A DNA stretch of 64,000 bases from Chondrus crispus. Its lineage: Eukaryota; Rhodophyta; Florideophyceae; Gigartinales; Gigartinaceae. The notes under the pieces were generated by a model that saw only the letters and a program-made list of their open reading frames with translations, was not told the origin of the DNA and made no database searches. This document shows positions 30,427-43,424 of the stretch, piece after piece. The position numbers were made by a program, and so were the translations under genes. Each line of letters begins with the position of its first letter. Position 1 is the first letter of the stretch. Location: contig NW_005179225.1 of NCBI RefSeq assembly GCF_000350225.1, positions 1 through 64,000 of the forward strand, written 5' to 3'.

Positions 30427-33400
30427 TCAAATATTCTCATCCAGTTTAAAGCATTGTGTAGTCTGGTCACTATGACAGGCGTGAACCAGTACGACTTTTC
30501 TGACAGAGTCCGTGAGCTCCACTACTTGGAAGGGCGTGTGGACATCAACATGAATAAATCCGGAAGTGAGCTGGCATATCTTGACAACAGCGAAAGGTAT
30601 CTCACGTTGTGATGGTGATTCTTGATATCCATACTGGATTTTCATAAATGACTCATTTGCGAAGTATGCTACGTGCGGCTCCTCAATATCACAAATTATG
30701 TCATCTCTCTCAGGTGTACGGACAACTTGTGCTGCATCATTGACCACCAATGCTTGAACAACAGAGCCATTCGAGAGAATATCGTGTGGTCTTGAATGCG
30801 ATGCAACAACTCCAAACCCGTACATTGTTTTTTCATTCGACATGCTTTCTCGAAGAACTTGGGATCATTGGGACCCGCTTCTGCAATGAATTCGGCAGCA
30901 ACAGAATTCATCTCGGCATGGACTGAACTTTCAGCGTGTACAGTAGGGTCACTAAGGACCAATTCCGTCCTTCTTGGTTTGTTGTTAAGTGAAGTAGAGG
31001 GACATCCAAGAGCGTATTTCAGCAACCCACTATTCATTATACTGGAAACCTTCTCTGCTTCACCCTTGTCTTTTGTTACGTAACTGTGTACATCTCTTCT
31101 CCTTCCACAAATGAGATTGACCACGGAGGACGTTGCTTTGTTTTCCATTTCACAACTTCCGTCTACAGAATAAAGAGCAGATGCCAGACGGTTCTTCCAA
31201 TCATTATTTATAATGTGATCCACTCCCTGCATGTGGGCATCGTGACCGTTGGATTTCGCCATTGCCTGCTTAAGGGGCTGGTGAGCGCATTCAAGCAAAA
31301 GTTCGGCGAAGTGGTGTACATGACCCATTGCCAGGATAGAATGCATGTACAGCTCTAGAAGCCGATGGATGTTCGGCTTGTCCAGTTCTTTCCCTGCCAT
31401 CGTACTGTTTTTACACAGTTCATTGCAATTTCGTATATACGACTTGCAATGGCGTTCTAAATATGCCATGTGTGCTGTTCCATCTTCACGATTGTACATT
31501 GTCACCTTCTCCGAACCATCCACGTGCAGCTTAGGATACCAATATGTCTTGCGGACTAGTTTGCTGCACATAGCTACGTTCTGTACAACTGAACGTAGTG
31601 CATGTTTGGACGCATTTGATATTTCGTGAAGGCAGGATATGTTCTCGACAACCTGTTGGAAAACAGGAGAAGCAATCAACAATGTGGAAAACGTTGAGGA
31701 TATGCTTGCTGTGAACAAACTACTCGTACTAAAATTGTAGATTCGAGTTTCAGGTACTTGGCAGTTTGTGCGCAACAAGGAACAAATCAAGCCGTTTACC
31801 TGCCTTCTTCTAGTCGCGTTATGAAGATACTGGAACGCTAGGGTTATTATATTTATTGCGTTACCGGCCAGGAGATGGTCGGCAGTCACAAACATTGAGC
31901 GATATGGGTCAAACCGAGGGTTTGAGACTGGGACGTTGTGTTCTGTTAGCGGTATCGTGGTTTTTTCAATGCCTTATTCAGTTCTTGACAAAAAGAAACA
32001 AACGGACTTGCTTTCGTGCTGCATCATCGTTTCCGTTCGAGCCCAAGAGGTTGAGATCAACATCAGAAACACCAGATTCTCTCAATGCCCTCGTTCTTTC
32101 AGCGCCTCTGCCGAAACATGCGTCTGCACTGTGTATATCCGTGGTGTACGCTTATCGCGAGGCGAGGCTTTTAGGCCCTTTCAAACGCATGAACGAGCAC
32201 AGGTTGCATGGTTCTGTGCCATTAACACCCACCACACCCAGGACATGCCCAACTTCGTGGTAGTCGCTCACAAATCCGACCACATCAGAAAAAAGGACCA
32301 CATCCTCCCCATCCGAATTTATGGCAGGAATACCCTCTGTGGATGATTTGACGAGGTCGGCTACCACTTGCTTCAGACCTTCCTTCGTTACAACTCCTGG
32401 TTTAGTCAGGGCTAGAACTCGTACTCGCTCTCTAGTCCTTCTGCATTCCGGAGGATAATTCAGAGAGAGACAATACCCCCCCCGGTGAACTCACTTTAAA
32501 TCGGAATGGAGAAAATCCATCTGAATACAGTAGTATATGGTCAATAAAGTATTTCCTTCCGTCTTTCAGCTTACCATAGGACGGTGACATGGGGTGTGGG
32601 AGGTGCTGTAATGGAAAACATGGATGGTCGTCCGTCCCCGTGACGTTCACAAAGGATGCTCTCGAAGCTCTTTCAAATGAGATCCGTAAAGGAAAATCAG
32701 CTTCCTCGTCTCCGACGTCAAAGGCGAAGGGTAAACACACAAGCTTAATTTTCTGCCCCCTGTCTTGTTCTTTTGTGATGCTGCATTAGTACCATGACAT
32801 AATTCATCTCAGAACTGATATGTAGAACTGTGCAAATGTCACCAGCGCGCCATAGGTCCATCGTTGGCCGCCGAAACCCCTTCCATGTTCCGGAACGTAA
32901 CTCAAACCTCGACGCTTCGTTAAAACGTCGTCCTGCTCCAGATGACGGCACGAGGGTGGTTCTAACCACCCTGAACGTCAATTTGAAACATCTCTCGTCT
33001 GCTCCACCGCACATATCCAAAGTGCAGAGTACCTCCTGCGGAAATGACGGTTCGTCTCGCAAGTGCAAAATAACGACTCCACCATCTCTTCTGTATGAAG
33101 TCAGCAATAGGCAGGAGGGTGCGGTCTCGGCGCCGGAGCTGGGAAGTGCGCTGCAAGCTATGTCAAGAATGAGATCTCTATTTCGAACCATGGGCACGCT
33201 TTCTATATTGGCAAATAGAGCCCCCGCGCTTTTGGATACGGACTCTGTCGCAGCGCGTTTAAGTACATTCCATGTCTCGTGGCACGTCAAGTCCATCAAA
33301 GACCATGATGATGGCAATATAACTTTGAAACGACTTGTACCTGGCCCAACGCCCTGCAGTGACTGCAACGTCTGTCTGGAGCCGAATTTGGTAGTATCTA

Positions 33401-34276
33401 AGTTCGCCTTGCACTCCATGCTCCTTACAAAACCCAATCTCGAAGCAAAGGTGACAGAGCCCGATGAACGGTAGAGTAGCCAGGAAATAAGTTCTCCCCC
33501 GGCTCCTATTCCTTTAGAACGTGGTTTAAACAGCTCCAAAACACGTTGTAGCCCGACTTAGAGTACCGAACGGTCCCGGGCACAAGCAACACTGCCATTA
33601 CATTTTGCCACATGTTAAGCTTCTTCCATCCACAACGGATTTCCGCAACATCCATCTGTAGTCCGACGTCATGCTGAAGATCATCATCCCCGTTCTGTGC
33701 ACGGATTTCCGTCATGAGGTCATGTGTCGTAGCCCTCACCATGCCACCCATGTCTCGCTCAGTTATTACATGCGTCTCAGCGACTGTAATTTCATCTGCA
33801 AACTGCGCTCCATTGACCATGGGTGCTCCAAACTCTTCTGCAGTCTCAACGAACACATCGGTAGTATCTCTTTGTTCAGCCTCTGCCATGTTTTCTTCCG
33901 TTGTTTCGCCATGAACCAAAGCAGATTGTCTTGACTCGTCAGCTACAGCATCTATATCAAGATAATGAGTGGCATCGTGGCAGTTGTCCTCTTCATCTTC
34001 GTTCATGTCATCCACATCGAGAGATTGGTATGTATTTTCAAAGTTGTCGTCTCCACCCGCTTCTCGGATGCCATCGCAACCTGTCTCCATCTCCAAAGAG
34101 TGTTGTATCGTGCCAGCGGCACCATGTGTTGAGGGAGCCGATGTAACCGCTAGATGCAATGTCTCATCAAAATTTTCTTCCCATCGATCGTCATACGCTA
34201 TGCGACCCCTTCTTCCCCGACTCCCGAGCTGGATCTTGTTCCATCGCTTACAAATTTTTTCTTCATGACCTAGCAC
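30427..34276 (-). pseudogene. CACTA/Plavaka-like DDE transposase, decayed
   Basis: On the minus strand: an acidic N-terminal region (about 34276-33506); a long unassigned part (33539-32745); then HILLYSDGFSPFRF near 32530 (first Asp region), VVLFSDVVGFVSDYHEVGHV followed by EPCNLCSF near 32250 (second Asp and a CxxC), a block with KPNIHRLLELYMHSILAMGH and LLLECAHQPLKQAMAKSN near 31300, and a C-terminal domain ending at 30427. The D, D-x-n-CxxC and helical H/E region order matches large transposases of the CACTA/Plavaka/KDZ group. At least five interruptions are present. Terminal repeats were not located, so the element's limits are unknown. Confidence 0.6.
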
Positions 34277-34724
34277 AACCTAACGCCTGCTGCTCAAGTC
34301 ATGTGATTGCGTATTGAACAGCTGCGATGGGGCGCCAGTCGCCGTAGTTCAGGCTTTTCTGCAGCAATAATGGAACAGGTGTGTAATCAAAATAGCAGAA
34401 GTGCCTGGAAACAATGCGCACTGGTTGTTCTAGACGGCCCTGAACAGCTTAGAGTAGAATACGTGTTGCAGATAGGAGGAAACTGGATCCACCTCAGGGC
34501 AGACTCATATTTTGTGAATGTTAATAGGCTGACCGTGATTTTGTACATATATTTTGCAGTTCACTGGCTTCCCACTCCAGTTTCTGTACAGCAGTGCTGT
34601 GCTATACGTGTTCATTGCATAAAAAGCCTGCTCGTCGACGGCGTCGGTAATACTGTACCACGCGCAACATGGCCAGTATAAATACGGTGCCCTCATCTTT
34701 CGAGCTTGACCGTATCCCCCCAAC
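34277..34724. other. No gene recognised
   Basis: A plus-strand frame of about 124 codons (34307-34681) is open but resembles nothing known. The last five bases, CCAAC (34720-34724), form the left flank of element C. Confidence 0.4.
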
Positions 34725-35335
34725 TGTAGCATATCCCCCTCCCTAAATTAGATTTAGATTAGATTTATAACAGTAGAGCCCGAGCTCTACAGTACCTCAG
34801 TGCGCGCGCACACGTGTACCCCACGTGTACGGGGGCGCGCGCACACACACGTGTACAACACGTGTGCTGCCAGCCCCGACGGCTGACAGCACTACAGTGC
34901 AGGCCGACCTGCACTACTGTAATGTTATGATAGGTGACCCTGTACATTAAATATGAGCGGACCGCCGGCGGTGGAGGACGACAAGAACGGACTTGTCAAG
35001 GATCCTCCACCTTGGTCCGCCCGCTTACTTTTAGGTACTTCCGTCCGTTTTACCTAGGAGTCGCACCGCGCGCGGGTTGAGGACGCGCGTAGCACGCCCA
35101 CGAGCCGGCTTCGCCTCCGCCCGTCGGTACTGGATTGTCACCCAGTACCGCTCCGGGGCGTCGAGGCGTAGAACCGCTCGCGCGTGCGCGCGTCCTCCCC
35201 GATCCCGCTCTACCACCGCTACCTCGAGCCCGTGCTCGGTACCGTGGGTGGGCCGTGCTTCTGTCTTCCCGCCGATCGGGGTCTTCCCGAACTGTCAGTA
35301 CTCACCCCCTCGTCGTTGGGGGTGATTATACTACA
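34725..35335 (+). repeat. 5' LTR of element C
   Basis: 611 bp, near-identical to 47619-48230. It holds several hairpin-forming palindromes: GTAGAGCCCGAGCTCTAC; clustered CACGTGTAC motifs; GGCTGACAGC with a partner. These could shape the RNA ends. Confidence 0.92.
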
Positions 35336-35336
35336 G

Positions 35337-35349
35337 TGGTCTCCCGACC
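35337..35349 (+). promoter_or_regulatory. Primer binding site of element C
   Basis: TGGTCTCCCGACC one base after the LTR. The same 13 bases and the following AGAAGACTCT recur in element D at the equivalent place, so the site is conserved. The primer was not identified. Confidence 0.6.
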
Positions 35350-35412
35350 TAGAAGACTCTCACGATCGAGCCGAGAAAACTATCGTTTACCTCCGCGTCC
35401 TTACGCGTCGAG

Positions 35413-37973
35413 ATGAGTGGCGAATATCCCACCTCGATTCGCTCGGAGCCCGCCGATGTGCAAGAGGCCGCGCTCCGCGTCCGAGTCGGCGACGGCGACG
35501 CTGGTCCCCGAGACCGCGAACCGTCGCCCGGCTTCTCCGAAGGACGCGCTCGCGCGATGTACGATCGCATCGCAGAGTATATCGAAGATGTCCGAACATC
35601 CCTCCGTATCGACGTCTCCGACAGCGTCTACGCCCGCTGTATGGATGAGTTGCGCTCCCTCCGCGAAGGAAGGTTTGAGCGCGTAACTCAGTCCTTGGAG
35701 AACCTGCGCGCCCTCGTCGACCAGCTACAGTCCCGTTTGGTACTGGTCGAAGAGGCGCGCATCGATTCCCCCGCCATGGACGTTGCGGGTCGACCCGCGA
35801 GTGCAAACTCCGGGGTCCGACGCGACCCGCAACCCTTCCCTTCAGCCGAACAGATGGGAGTGTTCGCGCACATGGCGGCGGAGCTCAACTCAACGCGCCG
35901 CCGTGCCCGTGAGATCGAACAGACCTCGGCCGAGAGGCCGCCCGGAGCCCCCTCGGTGGGCCCGGTGCCACTGTTCCTCCGGGCGCATCCGGAGCGCAGG
36001 AGTGGCCCCCGACTGGAGCCGTCACCAGTCGGAGGGCGGAGGACATCAAGCCGACGGCGGACGCGAACTTCGCGTCCGAGACTCAAGCCCTGCCGTATGC
36101 ATCCGGAAGCATGCGGCAGTCCCGACGGGTACCGGACGAACCCGACCGTGGCCGTGGAGGAGTCGCCCGCGGATCAGGGGAACCGATTCTCCCCTTCGAT
36201 CCTCGCTGGGGCGGCTACCAGCCAGCGGATCTTACCGCGCATCCCGGCCCCGTCGACGTCCGAACGTTGCCCGTCACGCTGTTCGGAACGTTGGGCCCCG
36301 TCGAACCCGGGCTCGAGCCCGTCCACACCATGATACAGGAGTTCAGCGCCGTCGCTAACTACCGCATGTATCGGTTGGACAACACCTCGAGGCTCGTTAC
36401 CTCGGGTGACGCGGGACGGATCGCGAAGTACGTCCAACGCTGCCGTGGGCTCCGTCCCACGATGAAGAGCTTCGACGGTACTGACGCGATTCAGTTGCTC
36501 CCGTTTCTGAAGGATATCCGGATAACCTTCAATGCCCAGCACCTGACCGAAGGTGTGGCAATCCGTGTCTTCGCTCACTTCCTCGAGCGGGACGCGGAGC
36601 GGTTGTATACGAGTTACACCATGCGCGGCCTCCGCGCCGGCCAGCTCCACGACGACACGAGCTGGCCTGGTCTCGTCAACCAATTTATCAAACGCTACCT
36701 AACCGACGACGTGTTGGGGGAAGCGTTTGATGCTGTCGCGTCGGCGCGACAGCTTCCTCACGAAACCGAGAACACGTTCGCAGACCGGCTGGAATCCGCC
36801 GCGTTCCGATGCACGGCCGTGTTCTCAGAACAAGCTCTCGCGCACTACTTCGTGCGCGGGCTGTCCACTGCGACCCGGGCCGCAGTGGCAGAGACGATGC
36901 AAAGGTTGCCCGGACAACAGAAGACCGAACTCTCAACGATTCGCCGTATCGCAACGGCCGAGGGTACAACCTACCGCGCTCGTCGCGGGTTGCCGCTGCC
37001 GGACCCGAAGCCGGCAGCGAAGGGAGTCCGAACTCCAAGGTCACACGGAACGAGTTCGCCGGCGACCGCCCTCCACATTGGAGAAGATGAGTGGCAGGCC
37101 GACCCTGTCCTCATCACGCAAGGCTTCGACCGGGCAGGAGGCCGACCCCCTACGCCAGCTTCCACCGGTTCGACCGGAAGCTTCGCAACGGCGTTCGCAC
37201 ACACGCCGAGGGCCATGGGTGGTCCGAACCACAACATGGCCGAGCTGGATATCTCCCGTCGAGAAGGAGACCGCGGGCTGCCTAACGTGCCTCGACTCAC
37301 CGATGAGGAGGCACGCCACGCGGCGACTTTCGCGTCGACCGATGGCAGCGCGTACATTTGTTGGCTGTGCCGGACGTACGGCCACGCCATGTACGCGTGC
37401 CCGTTCCTGTCTCCTGAACAACGTCAGTTCACGGCGTACAGGAACTACCGCTATCAGATGGAGACGCGCCCCGGAATGCGCAATCTCATCCAGCAGTCTA
37501 CGCGGGCAGACCGAGACCCGCGTCGAGGTGACCCGAGCCGATCGGGTGTGGGCGTCCGTTTTGCCCCTCGTGAAGGCGGGTACCGATACCCGGGGACCGA
37601 TCAAAGGGATCGACGTGACCCTCGTCGGATGGATACGCGATATCCCCGTCGAGATGGGCGAGGCGACCGGGGCCGACCCCCGTTGCCCCAAGGGGTACAG
37701 AACGCCATCATGTACCTCCAAGACTGGGCTCGGGAAACGTACCCCCAACCCACGGAAGGAGGCGGAGGAGAGCCCGTTCTCTCCGCCCCTCGAATATTGC
37801 AACAGCCGGACGTTGCAATCCAAGGCCACGAAGTATCCGATTACTTCGTAGAAGATGGCCAGTCGGGATGGGGAAACCGTCCCCATCCGCGCGGCCAGGG
37901 GCCCGTCGACGCGCTAGCTAACGATAGCCAAGCGAATAGCACTGACAGCTCGGGTAGTTCGAAAAACCCGTAA
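35413..37973 (+). pseudogene. gag: Gag region of element C
   Basis: Starts MSGEYPTSIRSEP. It includes a predicted coiled coil (SLRIDVSDSVYARCMDELRS, LENLRALVDQLQSRLVLVE), a Gag capsid-type domain (FLKDIRITFNAQHLTE, FADRLESAAFRC) and a C-terminal CCHC knuckle CWLCRTYGHAMYAC. The tail is Arg/Gly-rich. Nearly whole, about one break. Confidence 0.85.
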
Positions 37974-38119
37974 AGACGGTTACGTTCGCGCGGTCGCGTG
38001 AACCGTCTTGTCAAACCAACCTTGACCCGCCCCTATTTGTCCCCGGCAGGGGAGGGGAATGTTTACCGATATTATTCCCCTCAACCCCGCACAAGCGCAC
38101 CGAGACACCCGTAAGCTCG

Positions 38120-41100
38120 GTGCGAAAGGACGAAGACGCTGAGGCAACCGTGAGCCCGGCGCACATGGAGGAAGGCACTGTGGAAATCGTGAGCCAAGTG
38201 CCTAACAAGAAGCGCATCGAGCGCGCCAGCGGCCCGACCCAGGGGGATCCGGGGCCGCCAGAAGAATTCAAGCCGCGTACGAACGCGACTTGTCGCGGGG
38301 ACGCGGCCGACCGAAGGGCGCCCCGCGACCACGGCCGAAGGACGCGGAAGAGAAGTCGGAACCGGCGCCGGCGGCCCAGGCAGAACGATCTTGCCGAGCC
38401 GGGCACGCCGAAGGTGGTCGACGGCGTCATTTGCCTTATGACGTCGAAGATTTACAACGTCCTCGGCTCGATAGCCACGGAGGGAAATGCCTTCAAGCCC
38501 CGCACGATCGCCGTTGATACGTGCTCGGGGTACAATCTGGTGAGGAAGGCGGACCTTCCTCCCGATTGGTCGCGGTACGTCATCCGCGACGCGCCACTGC
38601 CACGATTGGCAGGCGCGAATAGCAACCCGCTTAAGCTCTCGGCCGTCGTACGCCTGGCCGTGTGGTTGAGGAACACGACGTTCCGAATTCCGTTCGTCGT
38701 GGCGGACCAGCTCGCCGTGCCGGTCCTCCTTGGTACGGCCTTCATCGATGCACACGTACGAAGTATCGACATCGAAGCTCAACGGTTGGAGCTCCGCCAA
38801 GGTGGCTCCGTTGCCATCGTCGACGGGAAGGGGGAGCCGACTCCCCCAACTAGGCGGCACGGACGTCAGACAAGCCGGGCTGACGCACGCGACGAAGCCC
38901 CGCAGGCGATCCGAATCGCCCGCTGGGTTACCATTCCCGCGAGGTCGCAGGCCCGTGTGCGCGTTACGACTACGGGGAGGGGACTCGTGTTTATAGAGCC
39001 GAAGCCGTCACTCCAACATCGACATGGAGTGAGGCTGACGAACGGCGTCGTCGAGGTCCTGCCGAACCAGACCTTCGACGTCATCGTCGCGAACTTTTCG
39101 CGACAGGAAAGGCGGCTTCCGAAGCACACCGTCGTGGGATACGCGAAGCGCAACCCCCTCGCGATCTTGACGCCCGAACGTCGCATCGCCGAGGGGATCG
39201 CGCACGCGCTACACCTCACCGACTTGACCGATCAAGTCAGAACGGCAGGAGCTGGTCGACCAGGCTCCGCCCAGGGGGCAACCGTTGAGAAGAGAGGAGC
39301 CGGTACGGACGGCCGACCGGCGAAGTGCCCGCCGCCGGAAGGGGGCACCGCACCCGCCTCTGAAAAGGATCCCGAAAATCCCCCGGAGGATTGGGAAAAA
39401 GAAATCGACTTGTCGTACATCGATGATGACAAGTTCCGGGTCCACGTGCTCGAGATGCTCCGTAAGCACTCGAGTCTGTGGAGCGGGGCGCTCGGAACGA
39501 TCCGAGCGACCGAACACCGCATTCCCCTCGAACCGGTTACGAAACCGATACGTTCAATGCCGTACCGAAAGGGGCCGGCTATGCGTGAGATGGTCGCCAA
39601 GGAAGTCAACAAAATGTTGAACGCAGGGGTAATCGAACCTGCGAGCACCGAGTGGGCGTCCCCCGTGGTGCTCGTACCGAAGAAAGACGGCTCTCTTCGG
39701 TTCTGCGTGGACTACCGGCGTCTCAACTCAAAGACAGCAGCGGATTCGTATCCGCTGCCCCGGATGGACGACTGCATCGATTCGCTCGGAGATGCAGCCG
39801 TCTTTACGACGTTGGACTGCAATTCCGGTTATTGGCTGATCCCCGTCGCTCCGGAAGACCGGGACAAGACCACGTTCACTACGCATATGGGAACGTTTCG
39901 CCATTTGCGTATGCCGTTCGGGCTAAAAGGGGCACCGGCCACCTTCCAACGTGCCCTCGACATCATCCTATCTGGCGTCCGATGGCAGATATGCCTCGTC
40001 TACCTGGATGATGTCATCGTGTTCTCCCGTACACAACGAGAACACGCAAAGCATCTCGACACCGTCTTGAGCTTGCTGAGGAGCGCCGGAATCTCCCTCA
40101 AGCTCAAGAAGTGTAGCTTCTTCCAACCGAAGGTGCACTACCTGGGGCACGTCATTTCCCCAGGTAAGCTGAGCGTCGCCGAAGCGGCGGCGGACGCCTT
40201 CAAGACGTTCACGTTTCCGAGGACGTTGAAGCAGGTGCGCTCGTACCTCGGAGCGTGCAACGTCTACCGCCGCTTCGTGAAGGGGTTCGCGAAGATTGCG
40301 CGCCCATTAACGGACATGACGCGCAAGGACGCGGACCCCAACTTCGACGACCCGACCGAGCTGCAACTTCAAGCGTTCGAAGCGTTGAAGGAGCGGATGA
40401 TTTCCCCGCCGATCCTAGCATTGCCGCGGTACGGTCGGCCGTACATGATCGACACGGATGCTAGTGCCTATCAACTGGGCTGTACATTGCTCCAGGAACA
40501 CGAAGGCGCCAACGACTGGCGCCCCGTGGGGTATTGGTCGTACTCACTGTCCGATAGTGAGCGCAACTACAGCGCTACGGAGCGCGAATGCTTTGCCGTA
40601 GTGTGGGCCGTCCGCACACTACGGCCGTACATCGAAGGTACCAAGTTCATCGTCCGGACGGACCATGATGCCCTCCGATGGCTTATGTCCCTCACGGAGA
40701 GTTCCGGAAGGCTTACCCGGTGGCGACTGCGGTTGGCGGAATACGACTTCACCATCCAGTACCGCCCCGGGCGCGTGCACCAGGTGTCCGATGCCCTGTC
40801 ACGCCTCGTGTCGCCAAGGGTCACCGACGAACCTCGCCCAGTCGTCGAAGTGGATGACGACATTCCCACCTTCGATGCGGGTAGGACCGTCCGTGACATG
40901 TCGGACGAGCTCGCGGACCACGTCTGTACCGCGAGCTGCGATCACAAGGCCGTCCATGTCTTCGTGACAACAAGGAACCAAGCCAGATCGCGAAGAGGGT
41001 CGCGCGTCCGTACGCGCGACGAGCCGAGGGGCGACGACGAGGCCCCCGCTCTTGAAGGACCCACCTCGTTCTGGGAGGAGAACGACGAGTTCGACGCTGT

Positions 41101-42864
41101 CGACATCGAGCGCGCCGAACAACCCGAAGTTGGCGCGCCCGCCTCCACGGTCGCCCCTCCGCAGGACGACCTTCCGGCCCCTCTTACGTTAGAGGAGATA
41201 GCCGAAGAGGAACGCGTGGATGACTTCTGCCAGGCCATACTGGCACGACAGTCAGAGTCCCGGGACTCCGCGTTCTTCGACGACCACCACGGGGTGCTCA
41301 AACGGAGACACCCCTTCGACCCTGACATCGTGCAGGTCGTGGTGCCACGGACGCTACGGGCTCGGCTTCTCCAGCTCTGCCACACACCAACCATCGCGGG
41401 GCACCCGGGCCAGAACCGTATGTACTCCGTCGCGAGTACTACTGGCCCCATCTCGCAGCAGATGTCGCAGCTACGGTGCGAGGGTGCCGAACATGCGCGA
41501 TGAACCGTGTTAAGTTGCGGAAACACCTCAACCGTTTGAAGTTGTTTCCGGCAACACGGCCGCTTGAGAGCCTCGCCATCGACATCTTGGGACCGCTGCC
41601 CAAGACCAAGGCAGGGAAACGGTTCCTTCTCGTAATTACGGACCGTTTCACCAAGCTGACTCAAGTTGTGGCACTGCGGACCGTAACCGCGTACACGGTC
41701 GCCGTCGCGTTCTGCGACGCGTGGGTATTTAAATACGGCGTCCCACGCTCGCTACTGTCGGATAACGGACCGCAGTTTAACGCGAAGTTCTTCCACAGCA
41801 CGTGCCGTGTCCTGGGAGTGACCAACTTGTACACTTCGGCGTACCACCCCCAGACGAACGGGCAGGTCGAGCGGTACAACCGGACGATCGCTTCGATGTT
41901 ACGGAATTACGTCGGCGAACATCAGGACGACTGGGACGTGTACGTGGGGCCGCTCACGTACGCGTACAACTCCCACGTACATCGTACGACGAGCACCACG
42001 CCCTTCGAGCTCGTCCTCAGCCGACCCCCGCCGGAGTTCTCTCTACGTAGAGCCGACGGTGACGCGCCCCCGTCCGATAGGGGCAACGCGCGCCCTGAGT
42101 TCCTCAAGACGTTGGACGACACGATCCAGAAGGCGTACGGGAGCCTGCGCCGGACGCAGGCTCGGTACAAGCGCGACTTCGATAAGCGCGTCAGACGGCT
42201 CAACGCATGTATCAAGCCAGGTAATTACGTCTACCTGAACCCCACCGATGGGGCAAAGACGTCTAATAAACTCGCGTCGCCCGCCGTTGGACCATACCAG
42301 GTACTCGCCAACGACCGGCGAACCATCACGATCGATCGTGATGGTGTCACCGAGCGCGTCTCCGCAGACCGCTGCGTGTATGCCCCACCACCGACGGGCG
42401 TGTCACGGGCGAGCACGACAACCCCAGGTGACCTTGTCGACAAGGTCACAGAGGGCACTCAGTACGCTGTCGAGCGACTACTCCGGCATCGGGCCATGGA
42501 GGACGGAACTACGGAGTTCCTCATCAAGTGGGCGGATTACGACACGCCCACTTGGACCGCACGGACTCACGTCCCGGAGGAGTTGGTGTCTCGTTACGCC
42601 CAACGCCTCCGGGGGCGCACCGGCAGAGGCCTTACCTCACACGTGAACGCGGACGTTCACGCTTCAGGAGGGGGCCCTCAACCGTCTCGTTCGGCTACAT
42701 TCAACCGCTCCGTTACGGTTAAATTAGTCCCCTGTGGTTCGAGACCAAGGGGACGTTCGGAAGCCAAGCCGTATTTGACTCCGGAACGTCACGGACGCGA
42801 GACGAAGGAACCAGATGGTACGGACTGTCTGAATGGGGAGCGATCCCCGTTAGGGCCAATGTGA
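38120..42864 (+). pseudogene. pol: Pol region of element C (PR, RT, RH, IN, chromodomain)
   Basis: Order: protease with AVDTCSGYNLV and FVVADQLAVPVLLGTAF; reverse transcriptase with FCVDYRRLNSKTA, FTTLDCNSGYW, MPFGLKGAPATFQ and VYLDDVIVFSRT; RNase H with MIDTDASAYQLG and RTDHDALRWL; integrase core with AIDILGPLPKT, LLSDNGPQFNAKFF and PQTNGQVERYNRT; chromodomain with YAVERLLRHRAME and FLIKWADYDTPTWTA. Typical Ty3/gypsy order. About one break. Confidence 0.9.
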
Positions 42865-43424
42865 CCCGAGCCGGACGACAGAGCGCGGAAGGAAGCCAAT
42901 AGCCCCCTTTTCAAACCAAGGGGCCAAACGCACGGCCACAGCACATGCGACGGTCGGAACCCGTGCACACGAGAACACCACGGAAGGGCACATCGCCACC
43001 TAAGTGCAATCCACGACCACTGAAACACGCCCGTGCGCAGAGATTGTGCGGGTGTTCTTAAAATTGGAAGAAAATACGCCTGAGGGGCGTACAGTACGCC
43101 GTTCGTACGCCCAGCGCACGCGCTGGCCGCAGTGGCAATCGGCCACCACCCTCGAGAAAATTAACGGAAAACATGCGCACGCCGCACTCACATCACGGAC
43201 CGTGCGGTGATTTTTTGGCAAAAAAAGGTTTTCGCGGGAAAACATTTTTTGCAATTTTTTGGTGGTAATTTGGTCAAGGACTCAGGGCTCTGTCTGTTCC
43301 CGCACGCGCGCGCACGGGTACTGTACGCAACAAACGTCGTAGACGCTGCGTACAGTAGGGGCCGGACGGACACTGACGGGAAAGCGAGGGGCGCGCACAA
43401 GGAGAGACGGACGTAGCGCGTGCA
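42865..43424. other. Spacer after pol of element C
   Basis: No coding content recognised. It includes an A/T-rich tract (near 43208-43270) that contrasts with the GC-rich surroundings. Confidence 0.5.

Noticed and set aside
35387-40899. Antisense frames of 100-280 codons over gag and pol of element C
   Set aside because: They lie opposite well-supported sense genes in GC-rich DNA, where antisense frames stay open by codon bias.
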